Positions 34,670-44,294 of a stretch of 64,000 nucleotides of DNA are shown piece after piece. Below the pieces are notes generated by a model that was not told the origin of the DNA, did no database searches, and was given only the letters and a program-made list of their open reading frames with translations. A program made the translations under genes and the position numbers. This DNA is from Burkholderia contaminans (GTDB lineage: Bacteria; Pseudomonadota; Gammaproteobacteria; Burkholderiales; Burkholderiaceae), in assembly GCF_029633825.1 (NCBI RefSeq), contig NZ_CP090642.1, positions 558,001 through 622,000 of the forward strand. The letters are read 5' to 3'. Positions within the stretch are counted from its first letter, which is position 1, and every line of letters begins with the position of its first letter.

Positions 34670-34701
34670 CGCGACGCATCCGCAACGAGGACGCAACGAT
34701 C

Positions 34702-36102
34702 ATGAACACGAATCACACCGAACCGAGACGCGACGCACAGGTGGCACGCCTGCCCGATCCGTTGCCGTCGCGGGAAGCGCATACGAAGCTGGGCGCGCAG
34801 TTGCCTGCGGCGCCGCGCTCGCTCGAGGAAACCGGGTTGAGCATGACGTTCGTTGCCGGCCTCGTGCTGAAGTCGACGCTGATGCTGGGCCGCCCGTCGT
34901 ACGGCGACCTGGTCGAGCGGCACTGCCTGTCGCTCGCGGTGCTCGACGACGTCTTCGCATTCCTGGTGCGCGAGCACCTCGTGGAGCTCACCCATCGCGG
35001 CGCGACCGATCTCGACGTGACGTTCCGCCTGACCGACGCGGGCCGCGTGCTCGCGCTGGAAGAACGCTCGCGCAGCGGCTACAGCGGTCCAGCACCGGTG
35101 ACGCTCGATGCCTATATCGCGTGCCTGGACGCGCATTCGGTGCGCAAGCTTCGCATCAGCCAGAACGAGGTGTGGGCGGCATTCGAAGGGATCGTGATCG
35201 ACACGTCGCTGCTCGACGCGGCGGCGGCCGCGCTGAACGCCGGCCGTCCGCTGCTGATCCACGGCCCGGCCGGCAGCGGCAAGACCTTCCTCGCCGAGCG
35301 GCTCGGCTCGCTGATGCGCGGCCGCGTGCCGGTGCCGCACGCGATCTGCGCGGCCGGCGAAGTGATCCAGATCTACGACCCGCTCGTGCACGTCGACGCG
35401 GGAGGGCCGTCCGGCGGCCTGTCGGTCGATCGCCGCTGGCGCCTGTGTCAACGGCCGGTCGTGATGTCGGGCGGCGAACTGACGCTCGACGAGCTCGACC
35501 TGCGCCGCGACGAAGCCGCCGGCTTCTACCAGGCGCCGCCGCACATGAAGGCGAACCTGGGCATGTACGTCGTCGACGATCTCGGCCGCCAGCGCGTCGA
35601 GCCGCGCGACCTGCTCAATCGCTGGCTGCGCCCGCTCGATCGCGGCGTCGATTTGCTGACGCTCGAATCCGGCAACCGCTTCGTGATGCCGTTCGACGTC
35701 TGGCCGGTGTTCTCGAGCAACCTGTCGCCGGAGCAACTGGGCGACGACGCGTTCCTGCGCCGCCTCGGTTCGAAGCTGCACGTCGGCGCGATGTCGATCG
35801 ACGACTACCGCGCGGTGTACAACGCGGCCTGCGCATCGCTCGGGCTCGTATCCGCGAGCGATGCATTCGACTACCTGCTGCATCGGCTGCACCTGCCGAC
35901 CGGCAAGGCGTTTCTCGCCTGTTTCCCGGCGGACCTGCTGCGTCTCGTGGCCGCTGGCGCGCGCTACCGCGGCGATCCGCCCGAGGTGACGCACGACGCG
36001 CTGTACGACGCATGGGCGAGCTATTTCGGCACGGTGCCCGAACGGGACGGCAGCCATCCGCCGCCCGTCGAGCGCGGCGGACGCACCTACGTCACCGGTT
36101 GA
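34702..36102 (+). CDS. Tad-locus accessory AAA+ ATPase
   Basis: 466 residues, not one of the standard tad products. The N-terminal part (about 40-145) resembles a winged-helix domain (LVLKSTLMLGRPSYGDLVER, then LVELTHRGATD). The ATPase core has Walker A GPAGSGKTFLAERLGS (near 190-205), a Walker-B-like MYVVDDLGRQRVEPRDLLNR and a sensor-like FSSNLSPEQLGDDAFLRRLG. No membrane helix or signal peptide. It sits between tadV and rcpC with small gaps. Its place suggests regulation or assembly of the pilus; the function is unknown to me. Confidence 0.8.
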   Translation: MNTNHTEPRRDAQVARLPDPLPSREAHTKLGAQLPAAPRSLEETGLSMTFVAGLVLKSTLMLGRPSYGDLVERHCLSLAVLDDVFAFLVREHLVELTHRGATDLDVTFRLTDAGRVLALEERSRSGYSGPAPVTLDAYIACLDAHSVRKLRISQNEVWAAFEGIVIDTSLLDAAAAALNAGRPLLIHGPAGSGKTFLAERLGSLMRGRVPVPHAICAAGEVIQIYDPLVHVDAGGPSGGLSVDRRWRLCQRPVVMSGGELTLDELDLRRDEAAGFYQAPPHMKANLGMYVVDDLGRQRVEPRDLLNRWLRPLDRGVDLLTLESGNRFVMPFDVWPVFSSNLSPEQLGDDAFLRRLGSKLHVGAMSIDDYRAVYNAACASLGLVSASDAFDYLLHRLHLPTGKAFLACFPADLLRLVAAGARYRGDPPEVTHDALYDAWASYFGTVPERDGSHPPPVERGGRTYVTG

Positions 36103-36137
36103 GCCGTTTCTTTCACGATTCGTCGAGGAGCATTGCC

Positions 36138-36977
36138 ATGAAAAACAGTCGAGCGGTCATGATGCTGGTCGTCGCGATGATCGCGGGTCTTGCCGCGGTC
36201 GTGTTCGCGTCCCACTGGCTGGTGCAGACATCCACGAGTTCGGTCACGCCGGTCGCGGTGGCCACCACCGACCTGAACCTGGGCGAACCGCTCGGGCCGA
36301 ACCAGATCCACATGGTCAGCTGGCCGTCGGGCAGCGTGCCGACCGGCGCGTTCACCGATACGAAGGGACTCGAAGGGCGCGTCGTGCGCACCAGCCTCGC
36401 ACGCGGCGAGCCGGTGATCGAGTCGAAGCTCGCACCCGTCGGCACGAAGGGCGGGCTGTCCGCGGTCATCGCCGACGGCAGCCGCGCGATCACGGTGCGC
36501 GTGAACGACGTGGTCGGCGTCGCGGGCTTCGCGCTGCCGGGCAACTACGTCGACGTGATCGTCAACACGCAGGAACAACAGGGCAAGACCGACGGGCAGA
36601 GCATCTCGAAGATCGTGCTCGAGCACATCCTCGTGCTCGCCGTCGCGCAGCAGGTCAGCCGCGACGACACGGCGCCGAAGGTGGTCAACGCGGTGACGCT
36701 GGAAGTCACGCCCGACCAGGCCGAACGGCTCGACCTCGCACGCAGCGTCGGCACGCTGTCGCTCGTGCTGCGCAACCAGGTCGACCAGAAGACGCTGAAC
36801 ACCGACGGGGCGACCAAGCTGACGCTGCTCGGCAAGGAGCCCGCACCCGAAGCAGCGCCGGCACCGGCCCGTGTGAAGACGGTGCGCGTGCACGTCGCAT
36901 CGCATGCGGCGCCGGAAGTGCGGCGCGACTGCGTCGGCGTGCTGACGGGCGTGAAGGGCAGCGTCGAGTGCTTCTGA
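36138..36977 (+). CDS. rcpC: RcpC/CpaB Flp pilus assembly protein
   Basis: 279 residues. One N-terminal membrane anchor (AVMMLVVAMIAGLAAVVFAS) precedes an SAF-type domain (about 40-105: VATTDLNLGEPLGPNQIHMV, RTSLARGEPVIESKL) and the RcpC/CpaB fold (AITVRVNDVVGVAGFALPGN, VTLEVTPDQAERLDLARSVG). It is thought to stabilise the outer-membrane secretin from the periplasm. A basic C-terminal tail has two cysteines (RRDC and VECF end). GAGGAG lies 7 bases before ATG 36138. Confidence 0.93.
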   Translation: MKNSRAVMMLVVAMIAGLAAVVFASHWLVQTSTSSVTPVAVATTDLNLGEPLGPNQIHMVSWPSGSVPTGAFTDTKGLEGRVVRTSLARGEPVIESKLAPVGTKGGLSAVIADGSRAITVRVNDVVGVAGFALPGNYVDVIVNTQEQQGKTDGQSISKIVLEHILVLAVAQQVSRDDTAPKVVNAVTLEVTPDQAERLDLARSVGTLSLVLRNQVDQKTLNTDGATKLTLLGKEPAPEAAPAPARVKTVRVHVASHAAPEVRRDCVGVLTGVKGSVECF

Positions 36978-37076
36978 ATCGATTCATTACAGTCACATAA
37001 ACGGCCGCCGTCAACGCGCGGCGGCCCTGGAAGTCGATCACCGGCACGGCGCCGGTCTCTCGGGGGATCAGACGAA

Positions 37077-39034
37077 ATGAAGATCAAACCGCAACGCACA
37101 GGTACCGGCCCGCGGCAGACACGCGTCGCACGGGGCACGATGATGGCCGCGATCCTTTGTTCTGGATGGCTGACCGTTTACGGCGCACTCGCGCAGGAAG
37201 GCGTCGAATCGGCCGTGCTGACCAAGGGCGGCGCCAGCGCACCGGCCGCGGTCGGCAAGGGGCCGATGCAGATGACGATCAGCATGGCGCCGGTGGCGGC
37301 CGCCGCGCCCGCCGCAGCGGCGGGGCCGCTGCGCGGGCCGAACTGCGTCGGCGCTGTGCGCGAATCGACCAGCGTCAGCGTGCCGCTCGGCAAGTCGCTG
37401 CTGGTGCCGATGCCGGAGCCGGTGCGCAATCGGACGATCGGCAATCCGGCCGTCGCGCAGGCCACGATGGTGTCGCCGCAGACGCTGTACATCCTCGGGC
37501 TCGCGGTCGGCACGACCAACATGATCGTGCAGGGCAAGAGCGGCGCATGCCGCGTGATCGACGTCGCGGTCGGCGCGGATGCCGGCGGCCTGCAGGCGTC
37601 GCTGATGCAGCTGATGCCGAGCGAGCGCGACATCCATGTGTCGACCGCCGCCGGCACGATCGTGCTGGCCGGCACCGTGTCGAGCTCGATGGCCGCGCAG
37701 CAGGCCATGCAGATCGCACGGGCGTACGGCGACAGCGCGGGCGATCCGGCGAGCGGCGGCAAGGCGGGCGGGGTGCTCAACATGCTGAACGTCACGTCGC
37801 CGCAGCAGGTGATGCTCGAGGTGAAGGTGGCCGAGGTGTCGAAGACGCTGATCAACCAGATGGGCAGCGCGCTCAACATCCAGGGCGGCTTCGGGTCGTG
37901 GAGCGGCGCGCTGGTCAGCAACCTGCTCGCGGGCGTCGCCACCGGCATCGCCTTCAGCAAGGCGAACAACCGGCCGTTCAACCTCGCGGCCGACGCGCAG
38001 AACACCGACAACCTGGTCAAGATCCTCGCGGAGCCGAATCTCGTGACGATCAGCGGCCAGGAAGCGACGTTCCTCGCCGGCGGCAAGATCTTCATCCCGA
38101 TCCCGCAGAGCAGCGGCAACGGCACGTCGTCGATCACGCTGCAGGAAGAGGAGTTCGGCGTCGCGCTGAAGTTCACGCCGACCGTGCTGGGCAACGGCCG
38201 GATCAGCCTGAAGGTCGCGCCGGAAGTGTCGGAGCTGTCGCAGACGGGCGTCACGCTGAGCGCGACCAACATCGGCGGCACGTCGATCCTGCCGCTGATC
38301 ACGACGCGGCGCGCATCGACGACGGTGCAGATGGGCGACGGCGAAACGTTCGCGATCGGCGGGCTGATCAAGGACAACGGGACCGGCGCACTGAAGGCGC
38401 TCCCGGGCGTCGGCGAAATTCCGGTGCTCGGCGCGCTGCTCCGCAGTACATCGTTCCAGCAGGACCGCACCGAGCTGATCTTCGTGATCACGCCGCACCT
38501 GGTGAAGCCGCTGCAGACCGCCGACGTGCCGCTGCCGACCGACAGCTTCTCGAAGCCGAACGAAATCGACGTGTATGCGACCGGCAACATGGAAGGCCGC
38601 GGTGGGGTGCGCAAGCCCGGTGCGCAACCGGCCACCGGCGCGGCAGCCGCACCGCAGACCCCGGCCCAGGCACCGGCCCAGGCACCGGCCCCGCACCGGC
38701 ACCGGCACCGGCACCGGCACCGCAATCGGAAGCGCCCGCCGGCCCGGCCGCCGCGCTGCCCGCACCGCGCGCGCCGCAGGGGACGGACGCGCAGCCGCCG
38801 GCGACGGCCGAGCCGCAGAAGACGCCTGCACCGGTGGCCGCCGCCGTCTCGCAGCACGAACCCGACAACGCGGCCCGCATCGCGCGTATCGAAGCCGCCG
38901 CCGCACGTCTTGCGGCAGCCGGTTCCGACACGCCGGCCCCGCCCGCGGGGCAGCCGAAGCGCCGGACACCGGCGGCGGCCCATGCGCAGCAGGTCGCGCG
39001 CGTGAGCGCGGCACCCGAATCCACCGATCGTTGA
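37077..39034 (+). pseudogene. rcpA: RcpA/CpaC secretin with frameshift in the C-terminal linker
   Basis: Signal peptide (to about residue 40), N-terminal pilus-secretin domain (VPLGKSLLVPMPEPVRNRTI), a BON-like segment and the secretin core (QQVMLEVKVAEVSKTLINQM, ending TELIFVITPHLVKPLQTADV). All of these are intact. At about 38692 the frame shifts inside a GCACCG repeat. The continuing frame gives a nonsense HRHRHR/Arg-rich tail ending at 39005. Inserting one G (CCCCGGCACC for CCCCGCACC) restores an Ala-Pro linker, then TAEPQKTPAPVAAAVSQHEP and a helical end finishing at 39034, 20 bases before the next gene. The pore domain is unaffected, so the product could still work. Confidence 0.82.
38671..38722 (+). 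repeat. GCACCG microsatellite and CACCGGCCCAGG repeats in rcpA
   Basis: Two copies of a 12-base CACCGGCCCAGG-type unit are followed by five exact GCACCG hexamers (38693-38722). They encode an Ala-Pro linker. Hexamer slippage keeps the frame; the loss of one G at 38692/38693 does not. Confidence 0.85.
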
Positions 39035-39054
39035 AGCCATCCAAGGGGACGCTC

Positions 39055-39357
39055 ATGAAATCCGCCTACCTCGTCATCGTGCGCCGCGTGGCGCTCGCCG
39101 CACCGCTCGCGTTCGCGCTTGCCGGCTGCATGTCGTCGACCCCGGTGTGGGACACCCGCTTCGGCGATTCGGTCCGCGCCGTGACGCAGGCCCAGATCAT
39201 CGACCCGCACGCCGGCGAACACGCGGCCTCGGTGTCGGCACCGGGCGTCGACGGCGCCGCCGCCGCGGCCGCGCTCGACAACTACGACAAGTCGTTCAAG
39301 CAGACCGTGCCGCCTGCCAATGCGTTCGTGATCGGCATCGGCAAGACCACCCAGTAA
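39055..39357 (+). CDS. Small lipoprotein of the Tad locus
   Basis: 100 residues with a lipoprotein signal: basic start, hydrophobic core and lipobox LAGC (Cys near residue 24). The mature part has VWDTRFGDSVRAVTQAQIID and a DNYDKSFKQTVPP end, a pattern I know from Burkholderia Tad loci. Its place right after the secretin suggests a pilotin-like outer-membrane partner, the role played by RcpB/CpaD elsewhere, though it is far shorter than CpaD. Ribosome-binding AAGGGGA lies 7 bases before the ATG. Confidence 0.8.
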   Translation: MKSAYLVIVRRVALAAPLAFALAGCMSSTPVWDTRFGDSVRAVTQAQIIDPHAGEHAASVSAPGVDGAAAAAALDNYDKSFKQTVPPANAFVIGIGKTTQ

Positions 39358-39382
39358 CGACGGCACGCTCAGGGAGAACGCC

Positions 39383-40654
39383 ATGAACAGCGCAGCTCGC
39401 CATCCGAAAGTCATGCGTCGCCGCCTGCATCGCCAGCGCGGTGCCGTCGCGATCATCGTCGGTCTCGCACTGGCGGTGATGATCGGGTTCGTCGGCCTCG
39501 CGCTGGATCTCGGCAAGCTGTACGTCACGCGCAGCGAACTGCAGAACAGCGCCGATGCCTGCGCGCTGTCGGCTGCGCGTGACCTGACGTCGGCCATCAG
39601 CCTGTCGGTGGCCGAGGCGGACGGCATCGCCGCCGGCCACCTGAACTTCGTGTTCTTCCAGAACAAGTCGGTGCAGATGTCGACGAACGCGAACGTCACG
39701 TTCAGCGACTCGCTGTCCAACCCGTTCCTGACGAAGACCTCGGTCACGAAGCCGGCGAACATCAAGTACGTGCAGTGCACCGCCACGTTGAGCAACATCG
39801 CGCACTGGTTCATCGAGATACTGAACGTGCTGCCGGGCACGAAGCTCGCGAATGCGGCGGAGGTGTCGGCCAGCGCGATCGCCACCGTCGGCGGCGGGCA
39901 GACGACCTGCGCGATTCCGGTGTTCGTGTGTCGCGGCCCGTCCGATCCGGTCTACAAGGTCGGCGACTGGATCGCGTCGCCGTCCGGGTCGTCGTCGACG
40001 TACGGGCCGGGCAACTTCGGCTGGGCGGCGCTCGACGGCTCGACGAACGAACCGACTCTCGCGAGCGAGCTGTCGGGCAACACCTGCAACATCACGAGCC
40101 CGCCGGATCTTGCCACCACGGGCCTGAAGTCGGCGTCGCTGCGGGCCTGGAACACGCGCTTCGGCATCTATACGAACGGCGCGAACGGCTCGAGCGGCCA
40201 GCCCGACTTCACCGGCTATGCGTATGTCGGCCCGAACTACGGGCCGCCCGGAACGGCGGGCATCAAGGGCGACGCGTACACGCAGTTCGTGGCCGACCGC
40301 GCAGCCTTCAAGTCCTACCAGGGCGACGGCGCGCCGCCGACCGGCAGCGGGATCAACACCAACGGCACCGCGACGGCGAGCAACTACCAGACTTACGGCA
40401 GCGACCGCCGTGTCGCGCTCGCGCCGGAAGGCGACTGTTCGACGCTGAAGGGCAGCAGCGGCAAGGTGCACGTCACGCAATGGGATTGCGTGCTGATGCT
40501 CGATCCGCTGCCGTTCAGCGCGGGCAGCGGCGCTATCGTCGCGCATCTCGAGTACCTCGGCTCGTCGGTCTCCGGCAACAACCCGTGCGCGACGCACGGC
40601 TTGCCGGGCAGCGGCAGCGCGTCCGGGACCCAGGTCCCGATGCTCGTCCAATAG
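39383..40654 (+). CDS. tadG: TadG-like pilus assembly protein
   Basis: 423 residues. The N-terminal Tad domain (QRGAVAIIVGLALAVMIGFV, then LDLGKLYVTRSELQNSADAC) anchors it in the membrane. The remainder is a periplasmic, Gly/Ser/Thr-rich region with paired cysteines and no von Willebrand domain, unlike classical TadG. This shorter, VWA-less type is common in Burkholderia. It is the first of three consecutive TadE/F/G-type genes. The start follows AGGGAG. Confidence 0.85.
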   Translation: MNSAARHPKVMRRRLHRQRGAVAIIVGLALAVMIGFVGLALDLGKLYVTRSELQNSADACALSAARDLTSAISLSVAEADGIAAGHLNFVFFQNKSVQMSTNANVTFSDSLSNPFLTKTSVTKPANIKYVQCTATLSNIAHWFIEILNVLPGTKLANAAEVSASAIATVGGGQTTCAIPVFVCRGPSDPVYKVGDWIASPSGSSSTYGPGNFGWAALDGSTNEPTLASELSGNTCNITSPPDLATTGLKSASLRAWNTRFGIYTNGANGSSGQPDFTGYAYVGPNYGPPGTAGIKGDAYTQFVADRAAFKSYQGDGAPPTGSGINTNGTATASNYQTYGSDRRVALAPEGDCSTLKGSSGKVHVTQWDCVLMLDPLPFSAGSGAIVAHLEYLGSSVSGNNPCATHGLPGSGSASGTQVPMLVQ

Positions 40655-40667
40655 CGGAGAGCGGATC

Positions 40668-41201
40668 ATGAACAAGCCCCCGTTTCGCCGTTCGCGCACC
40701 CGCGGCGCCGTCGCCGTCGAGTTCGCGCTCGTGCTGATGCCGATGATCATGCTCGCGACCGGCGTGGCCGAGTTCGGCCGCGCGATCTACCAGTTCGAGA
40801 CGCTGACCAAGGCGACGCGCGATGCGGCGCGCTACCTGTCGGTCTGGTTGCCGACCGACAGCGCGTATCCGGCCTCGCAGGCGCAGTGCCTCGTCGTCTA
40901 CGGCAGCACGACGTGCGGCACGGCCGGCACCGAGCTGGTGCCGGGGCTCAAGACGTCGATGGTGACGATCTGCGACGCGCAGCGCACGACCGGCTGCAGC
41001 GACCCGTCCGACCCGGCGCAGTTCGCGAACCTGCCGACCTACGACTCGAACAACAACGCGTCGGGCGGCACCGCGACGGGCGCGATCAGCGTCGTCGAAG
41101 TGAAGATCACGGGCTACAAGTACCAGCCGATCCCCGCGTTCCCGGGGCTGCCGTCGATCACCTTCAACAACATCGTCACCGTGATGAGGCAAGTCTCATG
41201 A
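40668..41201 (+). CDS. tadE: TadE-like pseudopilin
   Basis: 177 residues with the TadE signature after a basic leader: RGAVAVEFALVLMPMIMLAT, then VAEFGRAIYQFETLTKATRD. The Glu-Phe pair at the start of the helix is the expected TadV cleavage site. The periplasmic part carries several cysteines (CLVVYGSTTCG, CDAQRTTGC). It is thought to be an assembly platform or minor pseudopilin. Its stop overlaps the next gene's start in an ATGA junction. Confidence 0.92.
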   Translation: MNKPPFRRSRTRGAVAVEFALVLMPMIMLATGVAEFGRAIYQFETLTKATRDAARYLSVWLPTDSAYPASQAQCLVVYGSTTCGTAGTELVPGLKTSMVTICDAQRTTGCSDPSDPAQFANLPTYDSNNNASGGTATGAISVVEVKITGYKYQPIPAFPGLPSITFNNIVTVMRQVS

Positions 41202-41641
41202 ACGCGCGCCATGCCCCCCCGTCACGCCGGCGTGCCCAACGCGGCTCGGCGATCGTCGAGTTCGCGCTGATCGCATGGATCCTGATCATGCTGCTGATCG
41301 GCATCTTCGAATTCGGCCGCGTGCTGTTCTACTGGGGCACCGCGAGCGAAGCCGTGCGCCTGGGCGCGCGCACGGCGGTGGTGTGCGACGTGAATGCGGC
41401 CGGCGTCGTGAAGCGGGTGAGAGCGCTGCTGCCGCTGCTGCAGACCGCGAACGTGTCGGTGAACTACTCGCCCGCGAGCTGCGACGTGAATTCGTGCGCG
41501 TTCGTGACGGTCAGCGTCACGAACGTCACCGTCAAGACGATGATCCCGTTCGTGAACATCACGGTGACGATGCCGCCGTTCACGACGACACTGCCGCGCG
41601 AAAGTCTCACTTCCGCGACCGGCGGCGCCAACTGCAATTGA
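41198..41641 (+). CDS. TadE/TadF-like pseudopilin, second copy
   Basis: 147 residues. QRGSAIVEFALIAWILIMLL and the following EFGRVLFYWGTASEAVRLG match the TadE/F N-terminal domain with the Val-Glu-Phe cleavage region. The C-terminal part ends in a Thr/Val-rich strand (NVTVKTMIPFVNITVTMPPF). Translation is coupled to tadE through an ATGA overlap. It corresponds in position to TadF of other loci, though I cannot separate TadE from TadF on sequence alone. Confidence 0.88.
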   Translation: MNARHAPPSRRRAQRGSAIVEFALIAWILIMLLIGIFEFGRVLFYWGTASEAVRLGARTAVVCDVNAAGVVKRVRALLPLLQTANVSVNYSPASCDVNSCAFVTVSVTNVTVKTMIPFVNITVTMPPFTTTLPRESLTSATGGANCN

Positions 41642-41663
41642 TCGAACAGGCGAGGCACACGAC

Positions 41664-42872
41664 ATGATCAACATCCTCGTAGCTTCCGACGACACCGCGC
41701 GACTCACGCAGATCGCGCGCCTCGTGGCCGACTGCGGTCACTATCGCGCGACACGGGCGACCGGGCGCCCGTCGCAGATCGAACATCGCACCGACGGGCT
41801 CGACGCGTTCGACATCCTGCTGGTCGACGGTACGTCGCTCGAGCCGTCCGAGCTGTCGGCGATCGAACGGATCTGCCGCGCGCACGCGAGCCTGACCTGC
41901 ATTCTCGTGACGGCGGACACGTCGCCGCACGTGCTGCTCGACGCGATGCGCGCGGGCGCGCGCGACGTGCTGCAGTGGCCGCTCGACCCGCAGGCGCTCG
42001 GCAACGCGCTCGAACGGGCCGCCGCGCAAAGCACGCGGCGCGACACCGACGACACGCGGATCGTGTCGTTCATGTCGTGCAAGGGCGGGGCCGGCACGAG
42101 CTTCGCGGCCAGCAACCTCGCATTCGAGATTGCAGAAGGCTTCAAGCGCCGCGTGCTGCTGATCGACCTGAACCAGCAGTTCGCCGACGCGGCGTTCCTC
42201 GTCAGCGACGAAACCCCGCCGTCGACGCTGCCGCAGCTGTGCGCGCAGATCGAACGGCTCGACAGCGCGTTTCTCGATGCGAGCGTCGCGCACGTGACGG
42301 AAAACTTCCACGTGCTCGCGGGCGCCGGCGACCCGGTCAAGGCCGCCGAGATGCGCGAGGACGCGCTCGAATGGATCCTGGGCGTCGCCGCGCCGCGTTA
42401 CGACTTCGTGATCTTCGACGTCGGCGTCTGCATCAATCCGCTGTCGATGGTCGCGCTGGATCGCAGCGATCAGATCGAGCTCGTGCTGCAGCCCGCGATG
42501 CCGCACGTGCGGGCCGGGCGCCGGCTGCTGGAGATCCTCGTGTCGCTCGGCTACTCGACCGACCAGATGCGGCTGATCGTGAACCGCGCGACGCGCGCGA
42601 GCGACCGCACCCGGGCGGCGCTCGAGGAAGTGCTCGGCCTGCACGCGGCCTGCACGATTCCCGACGATGCCGACACCGTGCTCGACGCGATCAACCAGGG
42701 CCACCCGGTGTCGCGGGTCGCGCGCGGCACGGGGGTCGTCCGTGCGTTGCAAGGGTATGCGAAGCAACTCGTCGAAGGGGAGGTGCGCGCGGGGCACGGC
42801 GCGACGCATAGCGAACCGCTGATGTCCCGGCTGTTCGGCCGCAAGGCCACGCCGAAGCTCAAGTCCATGTAA
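41664..42872 (+). CDS. tadZ: TadZ/CpaE pilus-localising ATPase
   Basis: 402 residues. An N-terminal receiver-like domain (about 1-125, INILVASDDTARLTQIARLV) lacks the phosphoacceptor pattern. A MinD/ParA-like domain follows. The deviant Walker A reads K140-G-G-A-G-T-S: the signature Lys at the start is present but the usual Lys before Thr/Ser is Thr. Other landmarks are RVLLIDLNQQFADAAFLV (Walker A-prime) and YDFVIFDVGVCINPLSMVAL. It places the pilus machine at a pole. It lies 22 bases behind the previous gene and 18 before tadA. Confidence 0.92.
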   Translation: MINILVASDDTARLTQIARLVADCGHYRATRATGRPSQIEHRTDGLDAFDILLVDGTSLEPSELSAIERICRAHASLTCILVTADTSPHVLLDAMRAGARDVLQWPLDPQALGNALERAAAQSTRRDTDDTRIVSFMSCKGGAGTSFAASNLAFEIAEGFKRRVLLIDLNQQFADAAFLVSDETPPSTLPQLCAQIERLDSAFLDASVAHVTENFHVLAGAGDPVKAAEMREDALEWILGVAAPRYDFVIFDVGVCINPLSMVALDRSDQIELVLQPAMPHVRAGRRLLEILVSLGYSTDQMRLIVNRATRASDRTRAALEEVLGLHAACTIPDDADTVLDAINQGHPVSRVARGTGVVRALQGYAKQLVEGEVRAGHGATHSEPLMSRLFGRKATPKLKSM

Positions 42873-42890
42873 GTCTTTCGGGGAACCATC

Positions 42891-44261
42891 ATGTCATTGC
42901 GCGAACAGATGTCGTTGCAGCGGGCCCAGCCGCCACTGGCGACGGGCAGCGAACCGACCGGCCCGGCCCATTCGTCCGTGCGCGACGCATACCAGAAGCT
43001 GCGCCGCGAAATCCACCTGGCCGTGCTCGAACGCGTCGAACTCGAGCGCCTGTCGCGGATGCCGCAGGAATCGGTCCGCATGGAGATCGGCCTGCTGATC
43101 ACGCGCATCCTCGACGAGGAGCGGCTGCCGGCGAACGACATCGAGCGGCGGCAGCTCGCGATCGACGTGTACGACGAGATGTTCGGCTTCGGCCCGCTCG
43201 AAGCGCTGCTGCGCGATCCGACTGTTTCCGACATCCTCGTGAACACGTACCGGCAGGTCTATGTCGAGCGCTTCGGCCAGCTCGAACTGACCGACGTGAC
43301 GTTCTACGACGACGCGCACCTGATGAAGGTGATCGAGAAGATCGTGTCGCGCGTCGGGCGCCGCATCGACGAATCGAGCCCGATGGTCGATGCGCGGCTG
43401 CCCGACGGCTCGCGCGTGAACGCGATCATCCCGCCGTCCGCGATCGACGGGCCGCTGATGTCGATCCGGCGTTTCGCGGTCAATCCGCTGAAGATGGACG
43501 ACCTCGTGCGCTATCACAGCCTGACGCCGCCGATGGCCGAGCTGCTCGACGCGCTGTCGCGCGCGAAGGTGAACGTGCTGGTGTCGGGCGGCACCGGCAG
43601 CGGCAAGACGACGCTGCTCAACATCCTGTCCGGCTTCATTCCGCGCAACGAGCGGATCGTGACGATCGAGGATGCCGCCGAGCTGCAACTGCAGCAGCCG
43701 CACGTGCTACGGCTCGAAACGCGACCGCCGAACATCGAGGGCAAGGGGGAGATCACCCAGCGCACGCTGGTGCGCAACGCGCTGCGGATGCGCCCCGACC
43801 GGATCATCCTCGGCGAAGTGCGCGGCGCCGAGGCGCTCGACATGCTCAACGCGATGAACACCGGCCACGAAGGCTCGCTCGCGACGATCCACGCGAACAC
43901 GCCGCGCGACGCGCTGACGCGGCTCGAGAACATGGTCAGCGTCTCCGGCCTGACGCTGCCGCCGAAGACGATGCGCCAGCAGATCACGTCGGCGATCTCG
44001 GTGGTCGTGCAGGCCGCGCGGCTGACCGACGGCAGGCGCAAGATCGTCAGCATCCAGGAGCTGACCGGGATGGAGGGCGACATCATCAACATGCAGGAGA
44101 TCTTCACGTTCAAGCGCACGGGCGTGGACCGCGACGGTTCGGTACGCGGCCACTTCTGCGCGACGGGCGTGCGGCCGAAGTTCGTCGAGCGGCTGCAGGC
44201 ATTCGGCATCAACCTGCCGGATTCGCTGTACGACCCGTCTCAGCGGTACGAGACGAACTGA
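42891..44261 (+). CDS. tadA: TadA/CpaF secretion ATPase
   Basis: 456 residues of the GspE/CpaF family. Walker [10 protein letters not shown] spans 234-242, preceded by VNVLVSGG. The Asp box is [20 protein letters not shown], Walker B is [20 protein letters not shown], and the His box lies in [16 protein letters not shown]. The N-terminal 90 residues are helical and contain the family's [16 protein letters not shown]. The hexamer powers Flp pilus growth and retraction from the cytoplasmic side. A complete enzyme with every catalytic element intact. Confidence 0.96.
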   Translation: MSLREQMSLQRAQPPLATGSEPTGPAHSSVRDAYQKLRREIHLAVLERVELERLSRMPQESVRMEIGLLITRILDEERLPANDIERRQLAIDVYDEMFGFGPLEALLRDPTVSDILVNTYRQVYVERFGQLELTDVTFYDDAHLMKVIEKIVSRVGRRIDESSPMVDARLPDGSRVNAIIPPSAIDGPLMSIRRFAVNPLKMDDLVRYHSLTPPMAELLDALSRAKVNVLVSGGTGSGKTTLLNILSGFIPRNERIVTIEDAAELQLQQPHVLRLETRPPNIEGKGEITQRTLVRNALRMRPDRIILGEVRGAEALDMLNAMNTGHEGSLATIHANTPRDALTRLENMVSVSGLTLPPKTMRQQITSAISVVVQAARLTDGRRKIVSIQELTGMEGDIINMQEIFTFKRTGVDRDGSVRGHFCATGVRPKFVERLQAFGINLPDSLYDPSQRYETN

Positions 44262-44294
44262 CGACAGGGCGCCGTTTGCTGCCGGGGAGGCTTC

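Noticed and set aside
33793..36102. Longer start for the Tad accessory ATPase
   Set aside because: The upstream 300 codons cross flp copy 3 and tadV in another frame; ATG 34702 has a ribosome-binding site and fits the gap.
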